Positions 31,781 to 41,333 of a stretch of 64,000 bases of DNA are shown piece by piece. The notes under the pieces are model-generated. The model had not been told where the DNA came from and did no database searches. It saw nothing but the letters and a program-made list of their open reading frames with translations. The stretch covers positions 62,001 to 126,000 of the forward strand of contig NZ_JAFCLP010000018.1 of the NCBI RefSeq assembly GCF_018129405.1, written 5' to 3'. Source of the DNA: Bradyrhizobium iriomotense (lineage in GTDB: Bacteria; Pseudomonadota; Alphaproteobacteria; Rhizobiales; Xanthobacteraceae). Every line of letters starts with the position of its first letter. Position 1 is the stretch's first letter. The position numbers were made by a program, and so were the translations under genes.

Positions 31781-32626
31781 CTACTCCCCCTTCACAAACC
31801 GCGCGAACGCGTCCGCATAATCCGGATGCCAGCGCGACAGCGGCGGGCGGTTCTCGACGATGTCACCGGCCGCCCACAGCATGCGCTTCTCGTCGAGCGC
31901 GCGCGGCACGTCGTTGTCCGGACAGAGAATGTAGAAGTCGCCGGCCTCCAGACGGGCCAGCATGAAATCCACGGTCTGCTCCGCCGTCCAGGCGCCGGCC
32001 GGTTTTTCGGTGCGGCCCTTTGCGGTGAGGCCGGTGAAGACAAAGCCCGGGATGAGCAAATGCGCCGTGATGTGACAATCTTCTGTATTGCGCAGATCGT
32101 GCTGGAGCGCCTCGGTGAACGCTTTCACTCCGGCCTTGGAGACATTGTAGGCGGGGTCGCCCGGCGGCGTGGTGATGCCCTGCTTGGAGCCGGTGTTGAT
32201 GATGAGGCCGCATTTGCCGCGTGCGATCATGTTGGGCGCGAAGATGCGGGAGCCGTTGATGATGCCCCACATGTTGACGCCGATGATGCGCTGCCAATTG
32301 TCCGGCTCGCCGAACAGCGTGCTGCCGGGCTGGATCCCGGCATTGTTCATGAGGACGTCGGTGCCGCCGTAATGCGCGCCCACGGCGCGTTCCAGTTCCA
32401 TCACGCTTTCGGCACGGCTGACATCGACGGCGAACGTCATCACATGTGTGGCAGAAGCGACAGATGACAGTTTCGTTGCGGCTTCCGTCAACCGCGCCTC
32501 GTCGACGTCAGCGATGCACACCTTCATGCCGGCACGCGCGAAGGCCATGGCGGCGGCAAATCCGATGCCGGACGCGCCGCCGGTGATCACGGCAACATTG
32601 TCCTTGAGGATGGCAGGATGTGACAT
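31781..32626 (-). CDS. Short-chain dehydrogenase/reductase
   Basis: 281 residues, classical SDR: cofactor motif TGGASGIG near residue 16, NNAG in VLMNNAGIQ, catalytic Ser in INTGSKQG and Y-x-x-x-K in AYNVSKAG. A C-terminal extension (FYILCPDNDVPRALDEKRMLWAAGDIVENRPP) is typical of a rhizobial SDR subgroup. Substrate unknown. It is divergent from the aldehyde dehydrogenase gene; the two could share an alcohol-to-acid pathway. Confidence 0.88.
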   Translation of the reverse strand: MSHPAILKDNVAVITGGASGIGFAAAMAFARAGMKVCIADVDEARLTEAATKLSSVASATHVMTFAVDVSRAESVMELERAVGAHYGGTDVLMNNAGIQPGSTLFGEPDNWQRIIGVNMWGIINGSRIFAPNMIARGKCGLIINTGSKQGITTPPGDPAYNVSKAGVKAFTEALQHDLRNTEDCHITAHLLIPGFVFTGLTAKGRTEKPAGAWTAEQTVDFMLARLEAGDFYILCPDNDVPRALDEKRMLWAAGDIVENRPPLSRWHPDYADAFARFVKGE

Positions 32627-32812
32627 GGATCGTCTCCTCAGGAAGGGCTCGGTCGAGCTATAACATGGCGCTCGCGCGACCCTGCACAAGTCGGCATGGG
32701 AGGTCTTCGTTCCACGCTGCCTTTACGCCCATCCGGCACCGCTGTATTCTTCCCGATCTAACGGTCCAACCGAGATCGAACCCAATCAATGATTTTGACA
32801 GGGAGTGCAGCC

Positions 32813-34309
32813 ATGGCTGTGTCGCAGGCTATTCCGATCACGCGCCACCCGTTCGCCAACGGTTCCTACAAACAGATGCTCATCGACGGCAAGTGGGTCG
32901 ACGCGGCCTCCGGCAAGCGCTTCGAGACCCGCAATCCCGCGACCGGCGAGCTGCTCGCGACCGTCGCCGAGGGCGACAAGGAGGACATCGACCGCGCGGT
33001 CGCCGCCGCCCGTCGCGCCTTCGAGGGTCCCTGGAGCAAGGTCAAGCCGTTCGAGCGGCAGAACCTGCTGCTCAGGCTCGCCGACCTCGTTGAGAAGAAT
33101 TTTGACGAATTGTCGCAGCTCGACACGCTCGACATGGGCGCGCCGCTCAGCCGCACCCGCGCCTATCGTCTGCGCGCCCTCGGCATGCTGCGCTACTATG
33201 CCGGCCAGACCACGGCGATCCACGGCGAGACCATCGAGAACTCGCTGCCCGGCGAAATCTTCTCCTACACGCTGAAGGAGCCGATCGGCGTCGTCGGCGC
33301 CATCATTCCCTGGAACGGTCCGCTCAGCGCGACGATCTGGAAGATCGGGCCTGCGATCGCGACCGGCTGCACCGTGGTGCTCAAGCCCGCGGAAGAGGCG
33401 CCGCTCACTTCGCTGCGTATCGCCGAGCTGGCGATGGAGGCCGGCATTCCGCCCGGCGTCGTCAACGTCGTGCCCGGCTATGGCGAGACTGCCGGCGCCG
33501 CGCTTGCCTCGCACCACGACGTCGACAAGGTCGCCTTCACCGGCTCGCACGTCACGGGCCAGTCGATCATCCGTGCGTCGGCCGGCAACCTCAAGCGCGT
33601 CTCGCTCGAGCTCGGCGGCAAGTCGCCGGACATCGTGTTCGCGGATGCCGATCTCGACGCGGCCGTACCCGGCGCGGCGATGGCGGTGTTCGCCAATTCG
33701 GGGCAGATCTGCAGTGCCGGCACGCGCCTGTTCGTCGAGCAGGCGATCTACGAGGAGTTCGTCGGCCGCGTCGCCGAGTTCGGCAAGAAGCTGCAGGTCG
33801 GCAACGGCCTCGATCCCAACGTCCAGATCGGGCCTCTTGTCTCCGAGCAGCAGCTCGAGCGCGTCACCGGCTATCTCGACATCGGCCAGAAGGAAGGCGC
33901 ACGCGCGCTTGCCGGCGGCCGCCGCGTCACTGAAGGCGCGCTGTCGAAGGGCTTCTTCGTCTCGCCGACGGTGTTCGCGGGCGTCCAGGACAACATGCGG
34001 ATCGCGCAGGAAGAGATCTTCGGTCCCGTCATCTCCGCCATCGCGTTCAAGGACATGGATGAGCTGGTGAAGCGTGCCAACAACACCACGTTCGGCCTCG
34101 GCTCCGGCCTGTGGACGCGCGACGTCAGCAAGGCGCATGCGGTTGCGAAATCCTTGCGCGCCGGCTCGGTGTGGGTGAACTGCTATCAGGCGATGGATCC
34201 GGCCGTGCCGTTCGGCGGCTACAAGATGAGCGGCTATGGCCGCGAGTCCGGCAAGCAGCATGTCGAGGAATATCTCAACGTGAAGGCCGTCTGGATCAAG
34301 ACGGCGTAA
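32813..34309 (+). CDS. Aldehyde dehydrogenase
   Basis: 498 residues of the NAD(P)-dependent ALDH superfamily. VVGAIIPWNGPL holds the oxyanion Asn, ELGGKSPDIV the general-base Glu, NSGQICSAGTRL the catalytic Cys, and EEIFGPVISAI and PFGGYKMSGYGRE the other signatures. The ATG at 32813 has GGGAG upstream, better placed than an ATG 24 bp earlier. Substrate range is typically broad; its neighbours are an SDR and an old-yellow-enzyme. Confidence 0.92.
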   Translation: MAVSQAIPITRHPFANGSYKQMLIDGKWVDAASGKRFETRNPATGELLATVAEGDKEDIDRAVAAARRAFEGPWSKVKPFERQNLLLRLADLVEKNFDELSQLDTLDMGAPLSRTRAYRLRALGMLRYYAGQTTAIHGETIENSLPGEIFSYTLKEPIGVVGAIIPWNGPLSATIWKIGPAIATGCTVVLKPAEEAPLTSLRIAELAMEAGIPPGVVNVVPGYGETAGAALASHHDVDKVAFTGSHVTGQSIIRASAGNLKRVSLELGGKSPDIVFADADLDAAVPGAAMAVFANSGQICSAGTRLFVEQAIYEEFVGRVAEFGKKLQVGNGLDPNVQIGPLVSEQQLERVTGYLDIGQKEGARALAGGRRVTEGALSKGFFVSPTVFAGVQDNMRIAQEEIFGPVISAIAFKDMDELVKRANNTTFGLGSGLWTRDVSKAHAVAKSLRAGSVWVNCYQAMDPAVPFGGYKMSGYGRESGKQHVEEYLNVKAVWIKTA

Positions 34310-34320
34310 GGTCCGTTCTC

Positions 34321-34388
34321 TCCCGCGTTCCGCGGGAGGGAATATCTACTTTTGCAGGGGCGGCGCCTTTTCGAGGAGCCGCCCCTCG
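34321..34388. repeat. Inverted repeats between ALDH and OYE genes
   Basis: CTCCCGCG/CGCGGGAG (about 34320-34339) and GGGGCGGC/GCCGCCCC (about 34358-34386) form two hairpins. Neither has a T run, so a terminator role is uncertain. Confidence 0.4.
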
Positions 34389-34427
34389 CTATATGATCCG
34401 CATCCTTTCATAGACATCGGGGTCCGC

Positions 34428-35555
34428 ATGAAATTCGAGGCGTTGTTTAGACCGTTGCAGGTCGGTCCGTACAAGCTCGCGCATCGCGTCGCGATGGCGC
34501 CGTTGACGCGCATGCGGGCCGAGCGGGAGAGCTTTTCGCCGCGCCCGCTCAATGCCGAATATTACGGCCAGCGCGCCACGAAGGGCGGCCTGATCATCGC
34601 CGAAGCCTCGCCGGTGCTCTCGCATGGCCGCGGCAACCCGGCGACGCCGGGCATCTATTCGGAGGGGCAGATTGCCGGCTGGCGCAAGGTGGTTGATGCC
34701 GTGCACGCCAAGGGCGGCATCATCTTCCTTCAGCTCTGGCATGTCGGCCGCGTCTCGCATTCCTCCTTCCACGGCGGCGAGTTGCCGGTCTCGGCCTCGG
34801 CGATCGCGATCAAGGCCGAAGGCATGAAGGCGATGACTGCCGACGGCAAGATTTCTGACTATGAGACGCCGCGCGCGCTGGAGACGGAGGAGGTGAAGGG
34901 CATCGTCGAGGCGTTCCGGCAGGGCGCGAAGAACGCGCTGGCCGCCGGCTTCGACGGCGTCGAGATCCACGGTGCCAACGGCTATCTGCTCGAGCAGTTC
35001 CTGCAGTCGCGCAGCAACCAGCGCACCGATCAATATGGCGGCTCCATCGAGAACCGCGCGCGGCTGCTGCTCGAGGTCACGCAGGCCGCGATCGACGTCT
35101 GGGGTGCGAACCGCGTCGCCGTGCGGCTGTCGCCGCACGGCATCGCCAATGATTCCGGCGAGCCCGATCCGATGCCGCTCTATACGCATGTGGTGAAGGC
35201 GCTCGACAAGCTGGGTCTGGCCTATCTGCATTTCATCGAGCCGCGCTCCAGCGGCGCCGGCCGCGCCGACGTCCACTGGGAGAACGTGCCCTCCGCCATG
35301 GTGCTGTTCCGCCCGCTTTACAGCGGCGTGCTGATGACCGCCGGTGGCTTTACCGGCGAGACTGCGAACTCGGCGATCGCCGATGGCCATGCCGACATCA
35401 TCGCCTTCGGCCGCATCTTCATCTCCAACCCGGACCTGCCGCGGCGCCTGGAGCATGACTATCCGATCACGCCGTACAACCGCGCGACGTTCTATGGCGG
35501 TGAGGAGAAGGGGTATACAGACTATCCAGTCTATGACGAGCTGACGCCGGCGTGA
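34428..35555 (+). CDS. Old yellow enzyme family alkene reductase
   Basis: 375 residues, FMN-dependent OYE barrel. FRPLQVGPYKLAHRVAMAPLTRMRA is the usual beginning; FLQLWHVGRVSH, GFDGVEIHGANGYLLEQFLQ and QYGGSIENR (FMN and substrate site) follow; the C-terminus has TAGGF and DIIAFGRIFISNPDL. It resembles NemA-type reductases of maleimides, nitro-esters and alpha,beta-unsaturated carbonyls. It starts 118 bp after the aldehyde dehydrogenase. Confidence 0.92.
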   Translation: MKFEALFRPLQVGPYKLAHRVAMAPLTRMRAERESFSPRPLNAEYYGQRATKGGLIIAEASPVLSHGRGNPATPGIYSEGQIAGWRKVVDAVHAKGGIIFLQLWHVGRVSHSSFHGGELPVSASAIAIKAEGMKAMTADGKISDYETPRALETEEVKGIVEAFRQGAKNALAAGFDGVEIHGANGYLLEQFLQSRSNQRTDQYGGSIENRARLLLEVTQAAIDVWGANRVAVRLSPHGIANDSGEPDPMPLYTHVVKALDKLGLAYLHFIEPRSSGAGRADVHWENVPSAMVLFRPLYSGVLMTAGGFTGETANSAIADGHADIIAFGRIFISNPDLPRRLEHDYPITPYNRATFYGGEEKGYTDYPVYDELTPA

Positions 35556-35560
35556 CGCTG

Positions 35561-35648
35561 CCGTAGCCCGGATGAGCGGAGCGCTATCCGGGACCCGTCG
35601 CCTGAACTCCGATCTTCCCGGATGTCGCTTCGCTCATCCGGGCTACGG
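35561..35648. repeat. Dispersed palindromic repeat, CCGTAGCCCGGATGAG family
   Basis: CCGTAGCCCGGATGAGCG at the left pairs with CTCATCCGGGCTACGG at the right, with an inner hairpin. It is followed within 40 bp by a different palindromic element. Confidence 0.8.
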
Positions 35649-35684
35649 GGCTCTTGTGTGGCTTCGACCGCCACCACAAATTCC

Positions 35685-35762
35685 GTCATTGCGAGCGCAG
35701 CGAAGCAATCCAGCCTCTCTCCGCTGAGGTACTCTGGATTGCTTCGCTGCGCTCGCAATGAC
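35685..35762. repeat. Perfect 29-bp-arm palindromic repeat, GTCATTGCGAGC family
   Basis: Arms 35685-35713 and 35734-35762 are exact reverse complements over 29 bp with a 20-nt loop; the ends are GTCATTGCGAGCG and CGCTCGCAATGAC. It sits 14 bp before the next start codon. A degenerate copy is at 8637-8750. Confidence 0.9.
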
Positions 35763-35776
35763 GAAGGGGAAGCATC

Positions 35777-36280
35777 ATGGCCAAAGCCGCAGCCGCCGCA
35801 GGAACAGCCACCGGCCAGTGCCTCTGCGGCAAGGTCACCTTCGAGATCGACGTGCCGGCGCGCTGGGCGTGGCATGATCACTCCGCCGCCAGCCGTCGCG
35901 CCCACGGCGCGGCTTACGCGACCTATATCGGCAGCTGGAAGAAGCGCTTTCGCATCACCTCCGGCAAGACTGCGCTGACCCGCTACGAGGACAAGACGAC
36001 GAAGACCGCACGCAGCTTCTGCTCGCATTGCGGCACGCCGATCATGTACGAACGCCCGCGCGGGCCGCACATGGTCAACATCCCGCGCGCGCTGTTCAGG
36101 GAACGAACCGGCCGCCAGCCGCTCTATCACATCGCGATCGAGGAGCTGCAGGAATGGGCCTATACGGGTGAGCCCCTCGTGCCGCTGAAGGGCTTTCCCG
36201 GCGTGGTCTGGCAGCGCTCGAAAAAGAAGAAGCGCGGAAGCGGCGAGGACCCGTTCGAGCTGGGACGCGAGGAGATGTAG
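35777..36280 (+). CDS. GFA (glutathione-dependent formaldehyde-activating) family protein, divergent
   Basis: 167 residues. The first zinc motif CLCG (GQCLCGKVTFEIDVPA) and the later CSHCGTPI are those of the GFA fold. The central C-H-C-x-x-C block that normally completes the two zinc sites reads WHDHSAASRRAHG here, so one site lacks its cysteines. The C-terminal ~50 residues are a basic extension (RSKKKKRGSGED). The name should not be taken as proof of formaldehyde chemistry. GGGGAAG precedes the ATG, directly after a palindromic repeat. Confidence 0.75.
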   Translation: MAKAAAAAGTATGQCLCGKVTFEIDVPARWAWHDHSAASRRAHGAAYATYIGSWKKRFRITSGKTALTRYEDKTTKTARSFCSHCGTPIMYERPRGPHMVNIPRALFRERTGRQPLYHIAIEELQEWAYTGEPLVPLKGFPGVVWQRSKKKKRGSGEDPFELGREEM

Positions 36281-36386
36281 CTCCGCTCCCGCGCAACGCA
36301 GCCATGACCGCGCTTCCTTGCGCGGCTCCCGCGACTTCGGCCATCATGCTCCGGTCCTTGCGGCAACGTCCGCTCCTGGAGGAAAC

Positions 36387-38048
36387 ATGAAGAACAAGAT
36401 CACCGGCCGCTCCGCCTTTCTCGCGCTGCTCAAGGACGAGGGCATCACGCATCTGTTCGGCAATCCCGGCACCACCGAGTTGCCGATCATGCATGCGCTG
36501 AAGGATCATCCCGATCTCACCTATGTGATGGCGATGCAGGAGAGCCTGGTGGTCGCGATCGCCGATGGCTACAGCCGCGCCTCGGGAAAGCTCGTCGCCT
36601 GCAACGTTCACGTCGCGCCCGGCCTAGGTAATGCCATGGGCTCGCTCTACAACGCGCAGTTCACGGGCACGCCCATGATCCTGACCGCGGGCCAGCAGGA
36701 GCAGGGCCATGGACTGATGGAGCCGGTGCTCTATGGCCCCTTGGTGCGCATGGCCGAGCCGCTGGTGAAATGGGCGGTCGAGGTGACGCGGCTGGAGGAT
36801 CTGCCGCGCATCGTGCGCCGCGCCGCCAAGGTCGCGATGACGCCGCCGACCGGACCGGTATTCATCTCGCTGCCCGGCGACATCCTCAACAGCGAGGCCG
36901 GAATCGATCTCGGCCGCTCCACCCGCATCGATGCACGCACTAGGCCGTCGGATGAAGCGTTGCGGGCGTTTGCCGCACGGCTGCTCAAGGCCGAGCGCCC
37001 CGCGATCGTCACCATGGATGAGGTCGTCAAGAGCGATGCGCTGAACGAGGCTGCTGAACTGGCCGAGCTGCTCGGCGCCGCCGCCTATCAGTCCTCGACG
37101 CCCTATGGTGCGCACTTCCTCTCCGAAAGCCCGAGCTTCGTCGGCACGCTCGCGCGCGTGCAGAAGGCGGCGCGCGATACGCTGGCGCCTTACGATCTGC
37201 TGATCGCACTGGGTGGCGATCCCTTGCGGATGTCGGTCTATAGCGAAGTCGACGCGCTGCCTGACGGACTCGGTATCGTGCAGATAGGTCTCGTCGATTG
37301 GGAGATCGCCAAGAACTACGGTGCGGAGATCGCGCTGATGGCGGATCTGAAGGAAACGCTGCGCGCGCTGATCCCGGTGCTGAAGGAGATGGGCGGCGCG
37401 ACACTGGCGAGCCGCGCGAAACAGCGCCTCGCCGAGCTCGCGCCGAAGAACTGGAGCGCGCGGCGCGCCGCGCTGGTCGAGCAGATCGGCAAGAGTGCGG
37501 GCCGCAACCCCATCGATCCCGACTTCCTGGTGCTGCAAATGGTCGAGGCGATGCCCGATAACGCTATCCTCGTCGACGAAGGTCTCACCTCCAGCCGCCA
37601 GATCACCAACCTGCGCCCGCATCGCGACCGCTACGGCTACCACGGCCTTGCCTCGGGCGGCATCGGCTGGGGCCTGCCGGCCTCCGTCGGCGTCAGCATC
37701 GCCAATCCGGATCGCCCCGTGGTGTGCTTCTCCGGCGACGGCAGCGCGATGTATTCGATCCAGTCGCTATGGACCGCGGCGCATCACAAGCTGCCGCTCA
37801 ACGTCGTCATCGCCAACAATGGCGGCTACCGCATCATCAAGCAGCGCCTGCTCGCCTTCCACGGCGATGACAATTACGTCGGCATGGATTTTGTCGATCC
37901 GCCCGTGGATTTTGCCGGCGTCGCCAAGGCGCTCGGCTGCGAGGCGATCAAGGTCAGCGATGTCAGCGAACTGAAGGCGACGCTGGCATCGGCGTTCAAT
38001 CGGCCGGGGACCAAGCTGATCGAGGTGATGGTGGACGGGAAGGTGTAG
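36387..38048 (+). CDS. Thiamine-diphosphate-dependent enzyme, benzoylformate decarboxylase/acetolactate synthase-like
   Basis: 553 residues with the three-domain ThDP layout. The N-terminal domain begins ITGRSAFLALLKDEGITHLFGNPGTTELPI, with the activating Glu in MAMQESLVV; the middle domain spans about 190-330; the C-terminal ThDP motif is GDGS...NN (SGDGSAMYSIQSLW to VIANNGG). The NPGTTELP and QQE segments recall benzoylformate decarboxylase (MdlC) and related 2-keto acid decarboxylases. The substrate is not certain. TGGAGGAAAC precedes the ATG at 36387. Confidence 0.85.
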   Translation: MKNKITGRSAFLALLKDEGITHLFGNPGTTELPIMHALKDHPDLTYVMAMQESLVVAIADGYSRASGKLVACNVHVAPGLGNAMGSLYNAQFTGTPMILTAGQQEQGHGLMEPVLYGPLVRMAEPLVKWAVEVTRLEDLPRIVRRAAKVAMTPPTGPVFISLPGDILNSEAGIDLGRSTRIDARTRPSDEALRAFAARLLKAERPAIVTMDEVVKSDALNEAAELAELLGAAAYQSSTPYGAHFLSESPSFVGTLARVQKAARDTLAPYDLLIALGGDPLRMSVYSEVDALPDGLGIVQIGLVDWEIAKNYGAEIALMADLKETLRALIPVLKEMGGATLASRAKQRLAELAPKNWSARRAALVEQIGKSAGRNPIDPDFLVLQMVEAMPDNAILVDEGLTSSRQITNLRPHRDRYGYHGLASGGIGWGLPASVGVSIANPDRPVVCFSGDGSAMYSIQSLWTAAHHKLPLNVVIANNGGYRIIKQRLLAFHGDDNYVGMDFVDPPVDFAGVAKALGCEAIKVSDVSELKATLASAFNRPGTKLIEVMVDGKV

Positions 38049-38067
38049 GGCAGGCTGCCTCCACATC

Positions 38068-38194
38068 GTCGTCCTGGCGAAAGCCGGGACCCATACCGCG
38101 TGATCTATCGAGTGCGGGCGATGCCAATCCCAAACCGCCAGTCTTCGCCAAACTTCTCCCTGGGGTAATGGGTCCTGGCTTTCGCCAGGACGAC
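38068..38194. repeat. Dispersed palindromic repeat, GTCGTCCTGGC family
   Basis: Arms GTCGTCCTGGCGAAAGCC and GGCTTTCGCCAGGACGAC. The interior repeats, in reverse orientation, the interior of 8785-8934. It fills the gap between two convergent genes. Confidence 0.85.
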
Positions 38195-38204
38195 ACCGGG
38201 GCAG

Positions 38205-39584
38205 CTACCCCTTCTTCCCCACCCGATACCCCGCCGCCGGATGCGGCGCACCTAACCGCGCCCGGCCGCCGCCGAACAGCTTCTCCCGCAGCGTGCCCTT
38301 GGCATACTCGCTCTTGTACCGCCCGCGCCGGGTCAGCTCCGGCACCAGCATGTCGGCGATGTCCTCGAAATCGCCGGGCGAGATCGCGAACGCGACGTTG
38401 AGGCCGTCGACGTCGGTCACCTCGCACCATTGCTCGATCTTATCCGCCACCACCTCGGGCGTTCCCACAACGACCGGCCCCGCGCCGCCGATGCCGACAT
38501 GCTCGATGACGTCGCGCACGGTCCAGACCCGATCGGGATCGGCGCGGGTGACGTTGTCCATCGCGCTGCGGCCGGCGTCGTTCTGGACGTGACGCACCTG
38601 CTGGTCGAGGTCATAGCCGGAGAAGTCGACGCCGGTCCAACCTGACATCAGCGCCAGCGCGCCTTCGGGGCTGATATGGCGGCGATAGTCGGCGTATTTC
38701 TCTTTCGCCTCGGCTTCTGTCCGTCCAAGGATGATCGTCATCATCGAGAACATCAGGATCTCGGCCGGGTTGCGGCCGAGCGCGGCGGCCTCCTGGCGGA
38801 TCGCGGAGACGCGCGGCGCGATCACCTTGGCTGACGGCCCCGACATGAACACGCATTCGGCGTGGCGGGCTGCGAACTGGCGGCCGCGCGGCGAGGTGCC
38901 GGCCTGGTACAGCACGGGCGTGCGCTGCGGCGACGGCTCGCTGAGGTGAATGGTGCTGTTGATGCGGTAGTTCGCGCCCTCATGATTGACGCGGTGAACT
39001 TTTGCGGGATCGGTGAAGATGCCGCGCGCCCGGTCGCGCAGCACGGCGTCGTCTTCCCAGCTGCCTTCCCAGAGCTTGTAGACGACCTCCATATATTCAT
39101 CGGCGATGTCGTAGCGGTCGTCGTGTCCGGTCTGCTTGTCCTTGCCGGCACCGCGCGCGGCGCTGTCGAGATAGCCGGTGACGACGTTCCAGCCGATCCG
39201 CCCCTCGGTGAGATGATCCAGCGTCGACATCCGCCGCGCGAACGGGTAGGGCGGCTCGAACGACAGATTGCTGGTGACGCCGAAGCCCAGATCTTTCGTC
39301 ACCGCGGCCATCGCCGACAGCAGCAGCAGCGGCTCGTTCGACGGCGTCTGCGCTGCATTGCGCAAGGCTGCGTCAGGACTATTGCCATAGACGTCGTAGA
39401 CGCCGAGCACGTCGGCCAGGAACAACCCGTCGAAACGGCCGCGCTCCAGCGTCCTGGCGAGATCAATCCAGTAGGGCAGGCGGTTATACTCGGCGGTGCG
39501 GTCGCGCGGATGGGTCCAAAGGCCCGGTGACTGGTGTGCGACGCAATTCATCGCAAAAGCGTTGAGCCTGATCTCTTTGGCCAT
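38205..39584 (-). CDS. NtaA/SnaA/DszA-family flavin-dependent monooxygenase
   Basis: 459 residues of the bacterial-luciferase-like FMN monooxygenase family, nitrilotriacetate type. Indicators: MNCVAHQSPGLW at the start, FDGLFLADVLGVYDVY, LSFEPPYPFARRMSTLDHLTEGRIGWNVVTGYLDSAARG (the FMN-site block), and QAGTSPRGRQFAARHAECVF. Members oxidise aminopolycarboxylates, dibenzothiophene sulfone, pristinamycin or sulfonated compounds using FMNH2 from a separate reductase, not found here. The ATG at 39584 was chosen where homology starts. Confidence 0.88.
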   Translation of the reverse strand: MAKEIRLNAFAMNCVAHQSPGLWTHPRDRTAEYNRLPYWIDLARTLERGRFDGLFLADVLGVYDVYGNSPDAALRNAAQTPSNEPLLLLSAMAAVTKDLGFGVTSNLSFEPPYPFARRMSTLDHLTEGRIGWNVVTGYLDSAARGAGKDKQTGHDDRYDIADEYMEVVYKLWEGSWEDDAVLRDRARGIFTDPAKVHRVNHEGANYRINSTIHLSEPSPQRTPVLYQAGTSPRGRQFAARHAECVFMSGPSAKVIAPRVSAIRQEAAALGRNPAEILMFSMMTIILGRTEAEAKEKYADYRRHISPEGALALMSGWTGVDFSGYDLDQQVRHVQNDAGRSAMDNVTRADPDRVWTVRDVIEHVGIGGAGPVVVGTPEVVADKIEQWCEVTDVDGLNVAFAISPGDFEDIADMLVPELTRRGRYKSEYAKGTLREKLFGGGRARLGAPHPAAGYRVGKKG

Positions 39585-39839
39585 GCTGGTACCCCGGCGC
39601 CCTGTACTGAGCGCTCTTCGAATGATAGATGTGCGCCCCAATCTGGCGAAGTTCTTGCATATGTTGGGGTGTTGGCAAGGTCAAAATCAGCAGCGCTGTC
39701 GCGCTTGGCAAGCCAATCTCAAGAGAGCAAGAACGAAATCCCAAGAGAACTACAAGAGAACTAAAAGAACTGTCCAAGTCCCCGCCACTTTCGACGGCCT
39801 ATGTAGCCCGCTACGTTCGCCCGCATCGAAACCTTGAAA

Positions 39840-41234
39840 ATGAAAGCAATGACCAGAGCCGACGCCATCGCCCGCGCCCGCGACGATTTCAGATCCGGCG
39901 CGTTCCTCGCTGAACTCGACCGCCGCGTCGCCTACAAGACCGAGAGCCAGAATCCGTCGCGTGGCACTGAGCTGCGCGCCTATCTGGAACAGGAGATGCA
40001 ACCGGCGTTCGCCGCGCTCGACTTCACCAGCCGCATCGTCGAATCCCCCAGCGGCAAGGCACCGTTCCTGTTCGCCGAGCATCACGAGAGCGCGTCTGCG
40101 CCGACCGTGCTGGTCTACGGCCATGGTGACGTCGTCGACGGCATGGAAGGCGAGTGGCGCGAGGGGCGCGATCCCTGGCGCACGACGGTTTCGGGGACGC
40201 GGCTCTATGGCCGCGGCACCGCCGACAACAAGGGCCAGCACAGCATCAACATGGCAGCGCTCCGTGCGGTGCGCGACGCCCGCGGCGGCAAGCTCGGCTT
40301 CAATGCCAAGTTCATTGTCGAGATGGGCGAGGAGATCGGCTCGCCCGATCTCGGCAAGGTCTGCGATCTCAATCGCGACGCGCTGAAGGCCGATTTGTTC
40401 ATGGCCTCCGACGGGCCGCGCTTGTCCGCCGACCGTCCGACATTGTTCCTGGGTTGCCGCGGCGGCATCCGCATCCACCTCGACGTGAACCTGCGCGATG
40501 GCGGGCACCACTCCGGTAATTGGGGCGGCGTGCTCGCCAACCCAGCAACCATCCTGGTCAACGCGATCTCGACGCTGGTCGACGGTCACGGCCGCCTGCA
40601 ACTCGAGGCCCTGAAGCCGCCGCGGCTCACCAATCAGATCCGCAGCTATCTTGCCGACGTCGAGGTGGTGCCGACCGCGGACGAGCCGGCGCTTGCGGAG
40701 AACTGGGGCGAGGAGGGATTGTCGGCGGCCGAGCGGCTCTATGCCTGGAACACGCTCGAAGTGCTGGCGATGTCCTCGGGCAATATCGAGAAGCCGGCCA
40801 ACGCCATTCCCGGCCATGCCAATGCTGTGCTGCAACTGCGTTTCGTGGTCGGCACGAAGATCGACGGCCTGATCGACGCCATCCGTGCGCACCTGATCGC
40901 AAAGGGCTTTCCGATGGTCGAGGTGCGGGCGGCGCAGAGTTTTGCTGCATCGCGCACCAATTTCGACAGTCCCTGGATCAAATGGGCCGCGGATTCGGTG
41001 CTGGCGACCACCGGCAAGGCGCCGGCGGTTTTGCCGAATTTCGGCGGCTCGCTGCCCAACGACGTGTTTTCCGAGATCCTGGGCCTGCCGACGATCTGGG
41101 TCCCGCACTCCTATCCCGGCTGCTCCCAGCATGCGCCCAATGAGCACATCCTGCTGCCTTTGACCGAAGAGGCCTTGACGGTCATGGCCGGGCTGTTCTG
41201 GGATCTCGGGGAATTGCCCAAGCCACTCGGCTGA
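39840..41234 (+). CDS. M20 family metallopeptidase/amidohydrolase
   Basis: About 464 residues. Zinc ligands are visible in VLVYGHGDVVDG (H-x-D), GRGTADNKGQ (bridging Asp), FIVEMGEEIGSPD (Glu pair), LFMASDGPRL (Asp) and QHAPNEHILL (His). The insertion domain (about 215-340) is of the dimerisation type. Relatives hydrolyse dipeptides, carnosine-like or acyl-amino acids; substrate unknown. The ATG at 39840 is chosen; a TTG six bases earlier and an ATG nine bases later are also in frame. It is upstream of the amino-acid ABC operon, about 100 bp away. Confidence 0.88.
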   Translation: MKAMTRADAIARARDDFRSGAFLAELDRRVAYKTESQNPSRGTELRAYLEQEMQPAFAALDFTSRIVESPSGKAPFLFAEHHESASAPTVLVYGHGDVVDGMEGEWREGRDPWRTTVSGTRLYGRGTADNKGQHSINMAALRAVRDARGGKLGFNAKFIVEMGEEIGSPDLGKVCDLNRDALKADLFMASDGPRLSADRPTLFLGCRGGIRIHLDVNLRDGGHHSGNWGGVLANPATILVNAISTLVDGHGRLQLEALKPPRLTNQIRSYLADVEVVPTADEPALAENWGEEGLSAAERLYAWNTLEVLAMSSGNIEKPANAIPGHANAVLQLRFVVGTKIDGLIDAIRAHLIAKGFPMVEVRAAQSFAASRTNFDSPWIKWAADSVLATTGKAPAVLPNFGGSLPNDVFSEILGLPTIWVPHSYPGCSQHAPNEHILLPLTEEALTVMAGLFWDLGELPKPLG

Positions 41235-41333
41235 GCCATTAACCTGGCCCGCAATCCAGCCGAAAGTCACATTCTAATCCGGCCTGATTTGTGCTTGCAT
41301 CCGGCCGCATCATCCTGAAAGGGGAAGAAAAAA

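Noticed and set aside
32786-34261. 491-codon open frame antisense to aldehyde dehydrogenase
   Set aside because: GC-driven shadow; no recognisable domain, while the plus strand has every ALDH motif.
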